Shown here piece after piece: positions 63,701-64,000 of a stretch of DNA of 64,000 nucleotides. Position numbers and translations under genes: made by a program. Location: the NCBI GenBank assembly GCA_021229015.1, contig CM037787.1, forward strand, positions 33,428,871 through 33,492,870. Direction: 5' to 3'. The notes below the pieces were generated by a model, which was not told where the DNA came from, did not search any database, and worked only from the letters and a program-made list of their open reading frames with translations. This DNA is from Solen grandis (lineage: Eukaryota > Mollusca > Bivalvia > Adapedonta > Solenidae). Numbering within the stretch: the first letter of the stretch is position 1; every line of letters starts with the position of its first letter.

Positions 63701-64000
63701 GATCTACAGGTTGTTGTGTCAAGGCTCTGGGGCCAGGTGAGTACCAGTCATGGACAGGGTGAAAGTTTAGTATTACTGTAATTATAATTACTATATTGCG
63801 CTTAGATGTTTATGTTTGCCGTATTTTTTTGTTGTAAATTTGAATTAAATTTTGCTGTGAAAGAATTAGATTTGTGTTATGTTATGTTAAAGGTCAAGGT
63901 CAGTATTTGCTAGATTTTAAATCTCATCATATTCTCATTTCTGGACAATTGCAGTTTCTCGGAGGAGCTCCAGAGAGTGCTGGGGTTTGACTGGGTGCTG
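24284..64000 (+). CDS. WDFY3: WDFY3/ALFY (blue cheese) ortholog, partial, 27 exons joined
   Basis: WDFY3 (ALFY; fly bchs) is a giant BEACH-family scaffold that links ubiquitinated or p62-marked cargo to the autophagy machinery on PI3P membranes. I joined 27 exons by GT-AG sites and continuous phase: 24284-24476, 24817-25003, 25817-25983, 36509-36564, 37574-37720, 38217-38314, 39639-39799, 43311-43403, 44213-44406, 45906-46044, 46448-46548, 47091-47236, 47403-47489, 48102-48551, 49157-49548, 49952-50173, 50430-50608, 51353-51581, 52095-52234, 58869-58980, 59552-59742, 60266-60418, 61518-61591, 61854-62015, 62478-62581, 63646-63736, 63955-64000. They total 4314 nt, 1438 codons, with no stop. 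Segments such as NSHILHLTFSLVGTVDSG, DVEGLYAAVKALVCVVKSN and PLTRVKCLVSMTTP match the family closely. The covered part is the armadillo-like N-terminal half plus the ConA-like domain. Both ends are missing: about 200 N-terminal residues, and the PH-BEACH, WD40 and FYVE modules. WDFY4 is the vertebrate paralog; invertebrates are expected to have one gene. Confidence 0.97.
24477..24816 (+). other. WDFY3 intron 1 of window
   Basis: A 340-bp intron with gtaagt donor and tttcag acceptor, AT-rich, with no repeats seen. Confidence 0.9.
24817..25003 (+). CDS. WDFY3: WDFY3 exon 2 of window (187 nt)
   Basis: The acceptor is tttcag/AGAAGG; the split codon G/AG gives Glu. The donor is TTAG/gtaata, leaving in phase 2. 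The peptide includes LSPLDLVEMFVTVFCFLKDS and VLLDDFRSCQGYAYLSEF, a conserved helical stretch of WDFY3. The intron on its right carries a 38-bp minisatellite. Confidence 0.96.
25227..25644. repeat. 38-bp minisatellite, 11 copies, in a WDFY3 intron
   Basis: The unit begins TGTACCATCATGATAAATCT and continues TTGCAATGATRATAAATA. Starts fall exactly every 38 bp from 25227 to 25607. Units differ almost only at one site (GATGAT or GATAAT). Degenerate half-copies with CATGATAAATCT extend from about 25040 and to about 25790, filling most of the 813-bp intron 25004-25816. Confidence 0.97.
25817..25983 (+). CDS. WDFY3: WDFY3 exon 3 of window (167 nt)
   Basis: The acceptor is tcatag/GCTTGAAC, completing an Arg codon (AG/G). 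The donor is AAAG/gtaagg, leaving in phase 1. The peptide runs from LELDTAEEAIQALRNLVLLV to FSLPQPAGK, and PQPAGKG is a family hallmark before the next exon. A second possible donor (CTG/gtaaag at 25978) would break the frame with the next exon, so the downstream site was chosen. Confidence 0.93.
26550..26836 (+). mobile_element. SINE S1, diverged
   Basis: The degraded tRNA head (GGGGTTGTAGGTTCAATTTT) is followed by GTACTGGATCTCCCTTGTG, GTGCTCAGCATAAG, CCAGTTCCAGGACTGATTGG, GTATGTGGTATCATGC and AAAATACTGTCTGTGGGAC then AACCCAAG. All body blocks are in family order. Confidence 0.8.
27336..27530 (-). repeat. Interspersed repeat G, reversed
   Basis: On the minus strand it opens CCTTTACCTCATGAATATTA and ATGTACAAATTTG. 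It continues AATTTACTGAACTTTGAATG and AATTTTCTTCACTGTGCAAA with TTGTAGAATCTGAG, and ends GATCTGGGCTTGCTCTGTTT. The block order is that of the + strand copies at 59268 and 62178. Confidence 0.7.
28050..28280 (-). mobile_element. piggyBac-type MITE, copy 2 (hairpin arm shortened)
   Basis: It is TTAA-bounded with CCCTTTCCCTCATA inverted repeats. The internal hairpin has lost part of its 5' arm (CCTGATTAACTCGCAGGCTG), an 11-12-bp deletion against other copies. Confidence 0.9.
28822..29064 (-). mobile_element. piggyBac-type MITE, copy 3
   Basis: It is TTAA-bounded with the same terminal inverted repeats, an intact hairpin (CTGATCAGCCTGCGAGTTAC / CTCGCAGGCTGATCTGG), and no ORF. It lies 540 bp from copy 2 in the same orientation. 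Confidence 0.92.
31684..31980 (+). mobile_element. SINE S1, full length
   Basis: Head: GCTACAATGTTAGAGTGTCC and GTGGGTTTGATCCCTGGCC (near B box). Body: ATACCAAAGTCATTAAAAAT, GCTCAGCACATAAGGGTTG, CCAGGACTGGTTGGCACAG, GCAGTGAGGCAGCACTG and CTGAAATATTGTTAGG to CAACTTAAACAAAC. Confidence 0.86.
32317..32985 (+). mobile_element. Helitron-like element, family B, 156-bp core, no tail
   Basis: The head TATACCCCCACAAATGAAAT then TTGGGGGGGTATATAGGAG is a hairpin with TATACCCCC / GGGGGTATA arms. A (GGTC)n run follows at about 32363-32390. Core units start with GTCCGGAGCATAACTCC at 32421, 32576, 32732 and 32888 (155-156-bp spacing), each containing GAGGAAGTGCAGTGCA. It stops mid-unit without a family B tail. 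Confidence 0.85.
33044..33418 (+). mobile_element. Helitron-like remnant with family B tails
   Basis: A CTGTCTGTCTGTC run at ~33123 is followed by two tail-like ends: GTATTGATCACCTTTAGTGA near 33267, and GGGGGTATGAATCACCTTCA then GTGATAGTTCTAGTTT ending at 33418. The ATCAC-TTCA-GTGAT hairpin plus CTAGTTT is the family B 3' end. Two tails suggest nested or duplicated ends. Confidence 0.65.
34226..34467 (+). mobile_element. piggyBac-type MITE, copy 4
   Basis: It is bounded by TTAA, with CCCTTTCCCTCATA inverted repeats and an intact internal hairpin with a point change in the outer arm (GCTGATCGC). Confidence 0.92.
36509..36564 (+). CDS. WDFY3: WDFY3 exon 4 of window (56-nt short exon)
   Basis: This is a very short exon after a 10.5-kb intron. 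The acceptor is ttcatag/GTGTAAG and the donor GAAG/gtaagc. With the G carried from exon 3 it encodes 19 residues, GVSVRNLQAFQVLQTVFLK, which match the family sequence between the PQPAGKG and CNTILD segments. It enters in phase 1 and leaves in phase 0. Simple ORF scans miss it. Confidence 0.95.
36565..37573 (+). other. WDFY3 intron
   Basis: TATATGCCCATTGAATGATT with CCCTGTCTGTCTATC near 36581-36645 and a CTGTCTGTCC motif near 36950 are decayed Helitron-like heads. Otherwise it is AT-rich and featureless. The adjacent introns 37721-38216 and 38315-39638 hold the S2 and family D elements listed separately. Confidence 0.6.
37574..37720 (+). CDS. WDFY3: WDFY3 exon 5 of window (147 nt)
   Basis: The acceptor is gttgcag/GCCCAG and the donor CCAG/gtaagg. 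The exon is in phase 0 at both ends (49 codons), so skipping it would keep the frame. The peptide includes HLCNTILDVMSSIYHQDNAN and YFILEPQHTLSQFAERI; the NANYFILE-QHTLSQFAE block is strongly conserved in WDFY3. Confidence 0.97.
37737..37800 (+). repeat. Interspersed repeat G, 5' part only
   Basis: TTACCTCATCAATATTCATG then TACACATTTCTG and ATTAACTGAGCTTTAAAGTG match the opening blocks of repeat G. It starts 16 bp after the exon 5 donor. Confidence 0.5.
37841..37978 (+). mobile_element. SINE S2, 5'-truncated
   Basis: It carries the body of the class II tRNA-headed SINE: GGCTTGCGGTAGGTCAGTGG, TTCTACCCGGATGCC, GGGGTCTTCCTCCACCTG, TAATTAGCTGGATGTCGC, TATATGACTGAAATACTGTC and GACGGTAAACTCAAATA. 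It lacks the tRNA head present at 58489. Confidence 0.85.
38217..38314 (+). CDS. WDFY3: WDFY3 exon 6 of window (98 nt)
   Basis: The acceptor is tttacag/GAGAAG and the donor CAGAA/gtaagt. It enters in phase 0 and leaves in phase 2. The peptide begins EKFFELLEFIVFNLNFVPCK and continues ELISLSLILKTQ, matching the family's LEFVVF-LNYIPCKELIS segment. The exon is AT-rich and short and has no long ORF of its own. Confidence 0.95.
38645..39564 (+). mobile_element. Helitron-like element, family D, 166-bp core
   Basis: The head has CGACTATTCGAAGAATATG (small hairpin) and GAGCTATTGTAGCCGTCC. Core units begin TTTTGGTTAAAGTTTTGC at 38717, 38883, 39078, 39245 and 39411 (165-167-bp spacing, with one 30-bp internal duplication at 38913). 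The 3' end is GTACAGGGTACAGCTCTTGT then TT. It fills much of the intron 38315-39638. Confidence 0.8.
39639..39799 (+). CDS. WDFY3: WDFY3 exon 7 of window (161 nt)
   Basis: The acceptor is ggtgcag/CTCGGTG, completing AA/C (Asn). The donor is GGAG/gtaggc, leaving in phase 1. The peptide includes SILCIRSLQKILVFHAIFKD and VYREVGMLEVLVTCLHRFAA, matching the family's IFKDVFREVGLLEVMV block. The intron before it holds a 166-bp-monomer Helitron-like element. Confidence 0.96.
40182..41255 (+). mobile_element. Helitron-like element, family A, 165-bp core, complete
   Basis: The head TAGCTCACCTGAGCACAACG then TGCTCATGGTGAGCT is a 15-bp hairpin. GTCCGTCGTCCGTCG and (TGCG)n follow at 40233-40282. Core marker GGCCTAGAGCTTAGATATTT falls at 40486, 40651, 40816 and 40981 (exactly 165 bp apart), with a partial at 41101. 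The tail is CAGGTGAGCGATCCAGGGCC then ATCATGGCCCTCTTGTTT. GGTGAGC in the tail is complementary to GCTCACC in the head. No ORF is present, so it is non-autonomous. Confidence 0.9.
41303..41544 (+). mobile_element. piggyBac-type MITE, copy 5
   Basis: It is TTAA-bounded with CCCTTTCCCTCATA inverted repeats. The internal hairpin spans 41344-41410 (67 nt): arms of about 32 nt with a single mismatch and a minimal loop, starting GCGAACAGCATAAAACC. It faces copy 6 at 41763. Confidence 0.95.
41763..42004 (-). mobile_element. piggyBac-type MITE, copy 6
   Basis: The same element as copy 5 in opposite orientation, 218 bp away, also TTAA-bounded and with an intact hairpin. Together they form a ~240-bp inverted pair inside one WDFY3 intron. 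Confidence 0.95.
42488..43073. mobile_element. hAT-like non-autonomous element, 586 bp
   Basis: Terminal inverted repeats are CAGGGCTTGAATTT at the left and AATTCGAGCCCTG at the right (reverse complement CAGGGCTCGAATT). The subterminal motifs CACTCGCAATTTTTGCGAGT and ACTCGCATTTTGGGAGTTTT are also related. GTCTC flanks both ends directly, a possible 5-bp target duplication. CAGGG termini suit hAT, though hAT usually duplicates 8 bp. No transposase ORF is present. Confidence 0.7.
43311..43403 (+). CDS. WDFY3: WDFY3 exon 8 of window (93 nt)
   Basis: The acceptor is cttatag/ATACCAC, giving G/AT (Asp). The donor is GCCA/gtaagt. It enters and leaves in phase 1. The peptide includes TTRMTREQRELGFLVIDVLA and LLLSNSNQNA, corresponding to the less conserved linker before the FRE-GGARCAHN block. 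A 3.5-kb intron with two opposed MITEs precedes it. Confidence 0.9.
43437..43566 (+). mobile_element. Short Helitron-like element (family F)
   Basis: The head TGTCATCTGCTGTAAGCAGA with GGTGGCACATAGAGATCAC is followed by TTTTCCGTCTGTCAGTC and a CTGTCC run. The tail is CACTTCAGCAGGTGACATGT with ACACTCTCGTT. TGTCATCTGCTG in the head pairs with CAGCAGGTGACA in the tail. There is no tandem core. The rest of the intron (43404-44212) shows nothing recognised. Confidence 0.7.
44213..44406 (+). CDS. WDFY3: WDFY3 exon 9 of window (194 nt)
   Basis: The acceptor is tttacag/GTGTGTTC, giving A/GT (Ser). The donor is CAAG/gtagca, leaving in phase 0. The peptide includes VFRECGGARCAHNMVPYMEC and QLVLSPGGDDDMGTLLGLMH, nearly identical to the family's GGARCAHN and LVLSP-GDDDMGTLLGLMH motifs. 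Confidence 0.98.
44584..44697 (+). mobile_element. SINE S2, degenerate fragment
   Basis: GCCTTCCAGTTGG, CGTCAGGTGTTCTACTTG, TAGGGTCTTCTACCATATG and TAATTAGCTGGACGGTATAC follow the order of S2 body blocks but with many changes. Confidence 0.6.
45113..45236 (-). repeat. Interspersed repeat G, reversed
   Basis: Read on the minus strand: ACCCTTTAGATGAATATTCA, TGTACAAATTATTAACATG, ATTTACCGAACTTAAAAG, AATTTTCTTTGCCATGCAGA, CTGTGTAGAATAAGCC. This matches the central blocks of the copy at 59268. Confidence 0.65.
45906..46044 (+). CDS. WDFY3: WDFY3 exon 10 of window (139 nt)
   Basis: The acceptor is gtttcag/TCGCTGC and the donor AAAG/gtaagg. It enters in phase 0 and leaves in phase 1. The peptide includes SLLNVLRESHRTRTVFRKVG and GFVYVMSVLVSMEGCLADPP, matching the conserved LSVLRESHRSRTVFRKVGGF block. 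Confidence 0.98.
46448..46548 (+). CDS. WDFY3: WDFY3 exon 11 of window (101 nt)
   Basis: The acceptor is gttacag/TGAGCC (G/TG gives Val) and the donor AGAT/gtatgt, leaving in phase 0. The peptide is SRQEVLMMLKTVFSTLTVAM then RYEPANAKFFATD, matching the family's TAAMRYEPAN block. It is followed within 160 bp by a MITE. Confidence 0.97.
46703..46928 (+). mobile_element. piggyBac-type MITE, copy 7 (hairpin arm deleted)
   Basis: It is TTAA-bounded with CCCTTTCCCTCATA inverted repeats. At the centre it reads CAGCCTGCGAGTAGGTTTTA, so about 16 bp of the 3' hairpin arm is missing; the outer parts are intact. Confidence 0.92.
47091..47236 (+). CDS. WDFY3: WDFY3 exon 12 of window (146 nt)
   Basis: The acceptor is ttctgtag/GTGCGTTA and the donor TCCAG/gtcagg. 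It enters in phase 0 and leaves in phase 2. The peptide includes VRYDSLTEAVRLLGCFSTNL, matching the family's YEKLADAVRFLGCFS, then a lineage-specific acidic stretch (DIETEDEAAEQADGQELFED). Confidence 0.95.
47403..47489 (+). CDS. WDFY3: WDFY3 exon 13 of window (87 nt)
   Basis: The acceptor is tatttcag/GGTGAAA (AG/G gives Arg) and the donor GATAG/gtgagg. The exon length is a multiple of three and it is in phase 2 at both ends, so it is skippable in frame. The peptide is VKECVPVLLVSACQMIRYLY then DMALDTFDR, resembling the family segment LFIYLYKVATDSFDSR. Confidence 0.93.
47490..48101 (+). other. WDFY3 intron, nothing recognised
   Basis: AT-rich, with no element that I recognise. Confidence 0.6.
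48102..48551 (+). CDS. WDFY3: WDFY3 exon 14 of window (450 nt, with Ser/Pro-rich segment)
   Basis: The acceptor is atttcag/GCCATATG (AG/G gives Arg). The donor is TCTGAG/gttcgt, a weaker site, leaving in phase 2. The first half is a Ser/Pro/Lys-rich, probably disordered stretch (QEGSPSPQSSPKPKRASTGS). The second half returns to a conserved helical region: HAGAVMSIFHLLPAV, NQQIMCDAGF and HPLHPPLQYMFERLASQSLT, with HPPLQ-MFERLASQ a family hallmark. A SINE starts about 30 bp after the donor. Confidence 0.96.
48582..48816 (+). mobile_element. SINE S1, diverged, 30 bp after an exon donor
   Basis: The degraded head (GGTCGAATGGTTAGATATC, GGGTTAGATTCCTGGCC) is followed by ATAAGGGTAGTTC, a duplicated GATCATGTGACTGGGTTTGG, CAGCTGATTGAAATACTGTT and GATGGGATGTTCAACCCAAG. 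It occupies the start of intron 48552-49156. The remainder of that intron, and introns 49549-49951 and 50174-50429, show nothing recognised. Confidence 0.8.
49157..49548 (+). CDS. WDFY3: WDFY3 exon 15 of window (392 nt)
   Basis: The acceptor is ctgcag/GGATTTCC, joining to read RDFLRLGSPLNCRPADED, which matches the family's LREFLRL-SPLNC. The donor is ACAG/gtgagt, leaving in phase 1. It contains VPLTRVKCLVSMTTPKDARM and HGSSVTPAFVEFNMNTEGFG, the conserved lead-in to the ConA-like domain, then a Gly/Pro/Ser-rich loop ending IGGIGTG. Confidence 0.98.
49952..50173 (+). CDS. WDFY3: WDFY3 exon 16 of window (222 nt), ConA-like domain start
   Basis: The acceptor is cccctag-type (catcccta/g then GAGAACG) and the donor ACAG/gtcagt. 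It is in phase 1 at both ends. The peptide ERVFPPQSGLTYSTWFCVDK begins the concanavalin A-like/LamG-like fold, with the typical aromatic strand STWFCV. It continues HPVRLFTIVRNLQGREENLI and LSIILSAKDKCLYVCTQETL, in line with the family's LSAKD segment. Confidence 0.98.
50430..50608 (+). CDS. WDFY3: WDFY3 exon 17 of window (179 nt), ConA-like domain
   Basis: The acceptor is ccaatag/CCCCATC (G/CC gives Ala) and the donor GAAG/gtgggt, leaving in phase 0. The peptide includes EQEGQWHHLVLIFHRAGIMK and SSVSLFLDGEHVNTQK. The G-W-H-L-V and F-DG signatures are classical ConA/LamG strands and match the family's EGQWHHLVLVM. A piggyBac-type MITE sits about 60 bp downstream. Confidence 0.98.
50670..50911 (-). 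mobile_element. piggyBac-type MITE, copy 8
   Basis: It is TTAA-bounded with CCCTTTCCCTCATA inverted repeats and an intact hairpin, starting 61 bp after the exon 17 donor. A decayed Helitron-like head (TTTATGCCTCCACTTTGAAG, TTGTCTGTTTGTC) lies further on at 51065-51125 in the same intron. Confidence 0.94.
51353..51581 (+). CDS. WDFY3: WDFY3 exon 18 of window (229 nt), ConA-like domain
   Basis: The acceptor is aattacag/CTCCACTAC and the donor CAAG/gtaaag. It enters in phase 0 and leaves in phase 1. The peptide includes LHYISPNLGVGGSASPTAFT, FGYIGTPPQLRRQSRLTWRQ and TVKNIYTLGPTYIGSFQAPY. The family's KLHYV, YIGTPP, LVW-LGP and IYELGPNYVGSFQA motifs are all recognisable. Confidence 0.98.
51727..51962 (-). 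mobile_element. SINE S2, full length, reversed
   Basis: On the minus strand the head TCCGTGGCCAAGAGGGTAAA with a B-box region GGGTTGAATCCC leads to GAAAGCCTTCCAGCTGGC, TTGCGATAGGTCGGTGGTTC, GGGGTCTTCCTCCACC, TAATTAGCTGGACGTTGC and TGAAATACTATCG. This is the same block order as 58489. It sits in the intron between exons 18 and 19. Confidence 0.88.
52095..52234 (+). CDS. WDFY3: WDFY3 exon 19 of window (140 nt)
   Basis: The acceptor is cttccag/AAGACC (G/AA gives Glu) and the donor ACAG/gtaggg, leaving in phase 0. The peptide is ISEEKLVFGVHAHAMSQLTI then AKMRKIYNKVDSKSIAKQ, matching the family's EEKVSFGL and KVYNKLDSKAIAKQ. It appears shorter than the vertebrate sequence just before the SEEK motif. 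A 6.6-kb intron full of repeats follows. Confidence 0.98.
52505..52776 (+). mobile_element. Helitron-like remnant with family B 3' tail
   Basis: AGTGGGGGCTATATAGGACT near 52530 is a head remnant. The end GGGGTATTAATCACTTTCAG then TCATAGTTCTAGTTT matches the family B tail with a decayed hairpin. Confidence 0.6.
52879..54097 (+). mobile_element. Helitron-like element, family A ends, 145-bp core, complete
   Basis: The head TAGATCACCTGAGCATAGCT then CAGGGTGAGCTTTTGGG is followed by GTCCGTCGTCCGTCGTGCG. Core marker GAGGCCACAATTTTGATCC falls at 52985, 53130, 53275, 53420, 53563, 53708 and (decayed) 53853, nearly always 145 bp apart. The tail is CAGGTGAGCGTCTTTAGGGC then CATCTTGGCCCTCTTGTTT. Head and tail are those of 40182, but the core monomer is a different sequence. 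Confidence 0.9.
54467..54530 (+). mobile_element. SINE S1 head fragment
   Basis: GGTGGCCATATGGTAAGAGC (A box) and GTTGCGGGTTCAAATGTG (B box) resemble the S1 tRNA-like head. The body blocks do not follow. Confidence 0.6.
54583..54701. mobile_element. TTAA-bounded foldback element, 119 bp
   Basis: The left arm TTAAATCAAAGGGGTCTGGC, then ACATAAGTTTGGTCTTTATATC, pairs over about 42 nt with the right arm GATATAATGACCAAACTTAC, then ATATCAGACCCCTTTGCTTTAA, with few mismatches. The inner part (CTACATATAATATCACATGT) pairs further, leaving a small loop. TTAA lies at both tips. Confidence 0.85.
55020..55099 (+). mobile_element. Helitron-like family A tail fragment
   Basis: TATTCAGGTGAGCGATCTAG then GGCAACCATTATCCTCTTGT TTT matches the family A 3' end with a decayed hairpin. 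Confidence 0.65.
55873..56262 (+). mobile_element. Helitron-like element, family E, ~162-bp core, complete but short
   Basis: The head TATGCCCCCACCAAAGAGGG then GGTTGGGGCATATAG folds on itself. GTCCGTCTGTCCC follows. The core marker GTATTTGTACTACAGACTTG occurs at about 55970 and 56132 (162 bp apart). The end is GTGGGGCATCTGTATCCTCT then GGACACATCTCTAGTTT. GGGGCAT near the end complements ATGCCCC in the head. Confidence 0.8.
56745..57125 (+). mobile_element. SINE S1, interrupted
   Basis: Head GTAGAGTTAGAACATCTACC and ATGGGTTTGGTCACTGGTC, body AAAAGGGTAGTTGCAGGACT, GTAACTGGGTATGGTATCAT and TCTATGGCATTATATGGCAG. About 120 bp of foreign AT-rich sequence then intervenes before the family end AAAATGCTGTTGATGGGACA near 57100. 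Confidence 0.75.
57576..58418 (+). mobile_element. Helitron-like element, family B, ~146-bp core, complete
   Basis: The head TATACCCCCGAAACAAAGTT then TGGGGGGTATATAGGAGTCA is a hairpin. (GGTC)n follows at 57621-57650. Core marker CTTGTCCGGAGCATAACTTG, or its variant with CCAGAGTATAACTTG, falls at 57673, 57819 and 57965 (146 bp apart), with a fourth near 58117. Each unit has GAGGAAGTGCAGTGCACAAG. The end is GCGGGGGTATTAATCACCTT then CAGTGATAGCTCTAGTTT. Confidence 0.9.
58489..58733 (+). mobile_element. SINE S2, full length, with target-site duplication
   Basis: The head GCCGTGGCCGAGCGGTTACA has the A box of class II (Leu/Ser-type) tRNAs and GTGGGTTCGAATCCCGGTAG a perfect B box. The body follows: GCCTTCCAGCTGGCTTGCGG, TAGGTCGGTGGTTCTACCC, GGGGTCTTCCTCCACCTG, TAATTAACTGGACGTCGC, TGAAATACTATCGCAG, GACGGTAAACCCCAATAC. 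TAAGTTTTTTTTT occurs directly on both flanks (left end at 58488, right copy at 58737), a likely target-site duplication. It ends 135 bp before exon 20. Confidence 0.93.
58869..58980 (+). CDS. WDFY3: WDFY3 exon 20 of window (112 nt)
   Basis: The acceptor is atttacag/CTTGCGA and the donor CTTAG/gtaaat. It enters in phase 0 and leaves in phase 1. The peptide is MSSHDNATPIRILHNSAGHL then GGYARCLGAILMGYL, matching the family's SSHENATPVKLIHNSAGHLNG. Confidence 0.98.
59268..59480 (+). repeat. Interspersed repeat G, long copy
   Basis: Blocks in order: CATTACCTAATGTTGAATAT with TCATGGTTAAATTTATGAC, CAATTTACTAAACTTTCAGT, GGTATACGAAACTGGATTTT, TCTTTGCCATGCAAACTGTG, TAGAATCTGAGCTACAATTT, and GATCTTGATCAGATGGCTCC. 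It fills most of intron 58981-59551 and ends 70 bp before exon 21. Confidence 0.75.
59552..59742 (+). CDS. WDFY3: WDFY3 exon 21 of window (191 nt)
   Basis: The acceptor is gttttag/GTGTCCG (G/GT gives Gly) and the donor TCAG/gtatag, leaving in phase 0. The peptide includes VRTFCPMPVAKMLQNVGGTS, LGLVAMATDVEGLYAAVKAL and VCVVKSNKQAL, one of the most conserved stretches of WDFY3. Confidence 0.99.
59743..60265 (+). other. WDFY3 intron
   Basis: A Helitron-like family B 3' tail remnant (GGGATATTAATTATTATCTT, CAATGATAGCTCTTGTTT) lies at 60152-60192. Nothing else is recognised. Confidence 0.6.
60266..60418 (+). CDS. WDFY3: WDFY3 exon 22 of window (153 nt)
   Basis: The acceptor is gctgcag/GTGTTGG and the donor TGAG/gtaaat. 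It is in phase 0 at both ends (51 codons). The peptide includes VLAMLYKKKQQLLNSHILHL and TFSLVGTVDSGKESSVIPNK, almost identical to the vertebrate protein. A SINE begins about 30 bp after the donor. Confidence 0.99.
60450..60703 (+). mobile_element. SINE S1 ending in a poly-C tract
   Basis: Head GGCTGAGTGTTTAGCATATT and GGTTGTGGGTTGGATTCC, body AAAAATGGTACTGGTATATC, AAATAAGGGTAATTTCAGG, ACTGATTGGCCCAGTGTCAG, GTGTCTGGGTGTGGTATCAT and CAACATGACACTGCAGTGTG. It then meets a long C-run instead of the usual 3' end. It starts about 31 bp after the exon 22 donor. Confidence 0.82.
60704..60758. repeat. Homopolymer tract C39 T16
   Basis: 39 consecutive C are followed directly by 16 T, lying exactly between the SINE S1 and the Helitron-like head TAGCTCAC. 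The exact length is unreliable in any assembly. Confidence 0.95.
60757..61360 (+). mobile_element. Helitron-like element, family A, 166-bp core, no tail
   Basis: The head TTAGCTCACTTGAACACGTG then GTGCTCATGTGAGCTTTTAG is a hairpin. The GTCC/CCGT microsatellite is missing. Core marker AAGGCCTAGTGCTTAGATAT (and variants) falls at 60917, 61083 and 61250 (166-167 bp apart). The copy fades out near 61360 without the GGCC hairpin tail. The remaining intron to 61517 shows nothing recognised. Confidence 0.82.
61518..61591 (+). CDS. WDFY3: WDFY3 exon 23 of window (74 nt)
   Basis: The acceptor is tctatag/GTGTGGC and the donor AGCAG/gtgtgt. It enters in phase 0 and leaves in phase 2. The peptide WHEAPGELQRSLYEHFYELL then TES matches the family's LSLFEHFIELLTES. 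Confidence 0.97.
61854..62015 (+). CDS. WDFY3: WDFY3 exon 24 of window (162 nt)
   Basis: The acceptor is ttttatag/TGACC (AG/T gives Ser) and the donor CTGAA/gtatgg. It is a multiple of three and in phase 2 at both ends. The peptide is DQATNLRLMREIGLTGRLLH then VMRDPRLPQGTIDIMCSVIG and LLLEGHPDPQALL. LRLMRE and the LL-GFP-DLL pattern match the family. Confidence 0.96.
62178..62372 (+). repeat. Interspersed repeat G, full copy
   Basis: CCTTCACCTTATTAATATTC with ATGTACAGATATTATG, AATTTACTAAATTTTAAATG, ATATGTCTTTGCTGTGCAAA, GTGTAGAATTTGAGCTACAA, CAATATTGTATGATCATACA and GATCAGACAGCTCTGTTTGC in family order. It fills intron 62016-62477. Confidence 0.75.
62478..62581 (+). CDS. WDFY3: WDFY3 exon 25 of window (104 nt)
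   Basis: The acceptor is tctgcag/ACTGGGG (AA/A gives Lys). The donor is GACT/gtaagt, leaving in phase 1. The peptide LGQFLVFTTPESHPEKSLVV follows KLLGQF-type family sequence (LRFGQFISSTLP), then ENPSTPSGNYIIVD, a less conserved loop. Confidence 0.92.
62582..63645 (+). other. WDFY3 intron, mostly unrecognised
   Basis: TTTATGCCCCCATTTTAAAG then GGGAATGGTGGGCATATAGA at 62668-62707 is a family E-type Helitron-like head without the rest. The remainder, including a minus-strand ORF at 63408-63590, shows nothing supported. Intron 63737-63954 is also featureless. Confidence 0.6.
63646..63736 (+). CDS. WDFY3: WDFY3 exon 26 of window (91 nt)
   Basis: The acceptor is gttgcag/CGGAGGC (T/CG gives Ser) and the donor CCAG/gtgagt, leaving in phase 2. 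The peptide is EAGASVHKVRLRNTLLDMIY then RLLCQGSGAR, matching the family's LLRNRLLDILLKLIYTS. Confidence 0.95.
63955..64000 (+). CDS. WDFY3: WDFY3 exon 27 of window, cut by the right edge
   Basis: The acceptor is aattgcag/TTTCTCG (AG/T gives Ser). The peptide FSEELQRVLGFDWVL runs to the last base in frame and matches the family's CEELVKTLGFDWIM. The exon continues beyond the window. Confidence 0.96.

Overview
This is eukaryotic nuclear DNA. It is AT-rich, has GT-AG introns, and is dense in transposable-element remnants; no prokaryotic gene or operon structure is present. The repeats are of a kind known from bivalve molluscs: tRNA-derived SINEs, and pearl/CvA-like elements with a CCGT/GGTC-type microsatellite followed by tandem monomers of about 145-180 bp. 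A marine or freshwater bivalve, probably a heterodont, is therefore the best guess. That is an inference from repeat style, not a species identification.

Only one protein-coding gene can be supported. It lies on the + strand from 24284 to the right edge and is the ortholog of WDFY3/ALFY (Drosophila blue cheese, bchs), the giant BEACH-family scaffold of selective autophagy. I could join 27 exons in one continuous frame (4314 nt, 1438 codons, no internal stop) with consensus splice sites, including a 56-nt exon behind a 10.5-kb intron. By comparison with the vertebrate protein they cover roughly residues 200 to 1650: the armadillo-like helical N-terminal region and the concanavalin A-like/LamG-like domain. 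The first ~200 residues are not found in the window, and the PH-BEACH, WD40 and FYVE parts lie past the right edge.

The region 1-24283 has no recognisable exon. It is upstream intron or intergenic DNA holding SINE copies, Helitron-like elements, microsatellites ((TA)n near 2.4 kb, (TG)n near 12.7 kb, CT-rich repeats near 13.5 kb) and a 100-N assembly gap (20912-21011). The WDFY3 introns carry the same repeat load.

The notable content is the repeat landscape. (i) Eight copies of a ~240-bp piggyBac-type MITE are each bounded by TTAA and carry a 67-bp near-perfect internal hairpin, in both orientations around WDFY3 exons. (ii) At least six families of Helentron-like non-autonomous elements share one plan (head hairpin, GTCC/CCGT microsatellite, tandem core, 3' tail ending CTAGTTT or CTTGTTT), but each has its own head/tail complementary pair and its own core. 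(iii) There are two tRNA-derived SINE families, one copy with a visible target-site duplication. (iv) A ~200-bp interspersed repeat of unknown class centres on a CATGAATATTCATG palindrome. I found no sign of a new enzymatic or defence system; the modular repeat architecture is the most interesting thing here.
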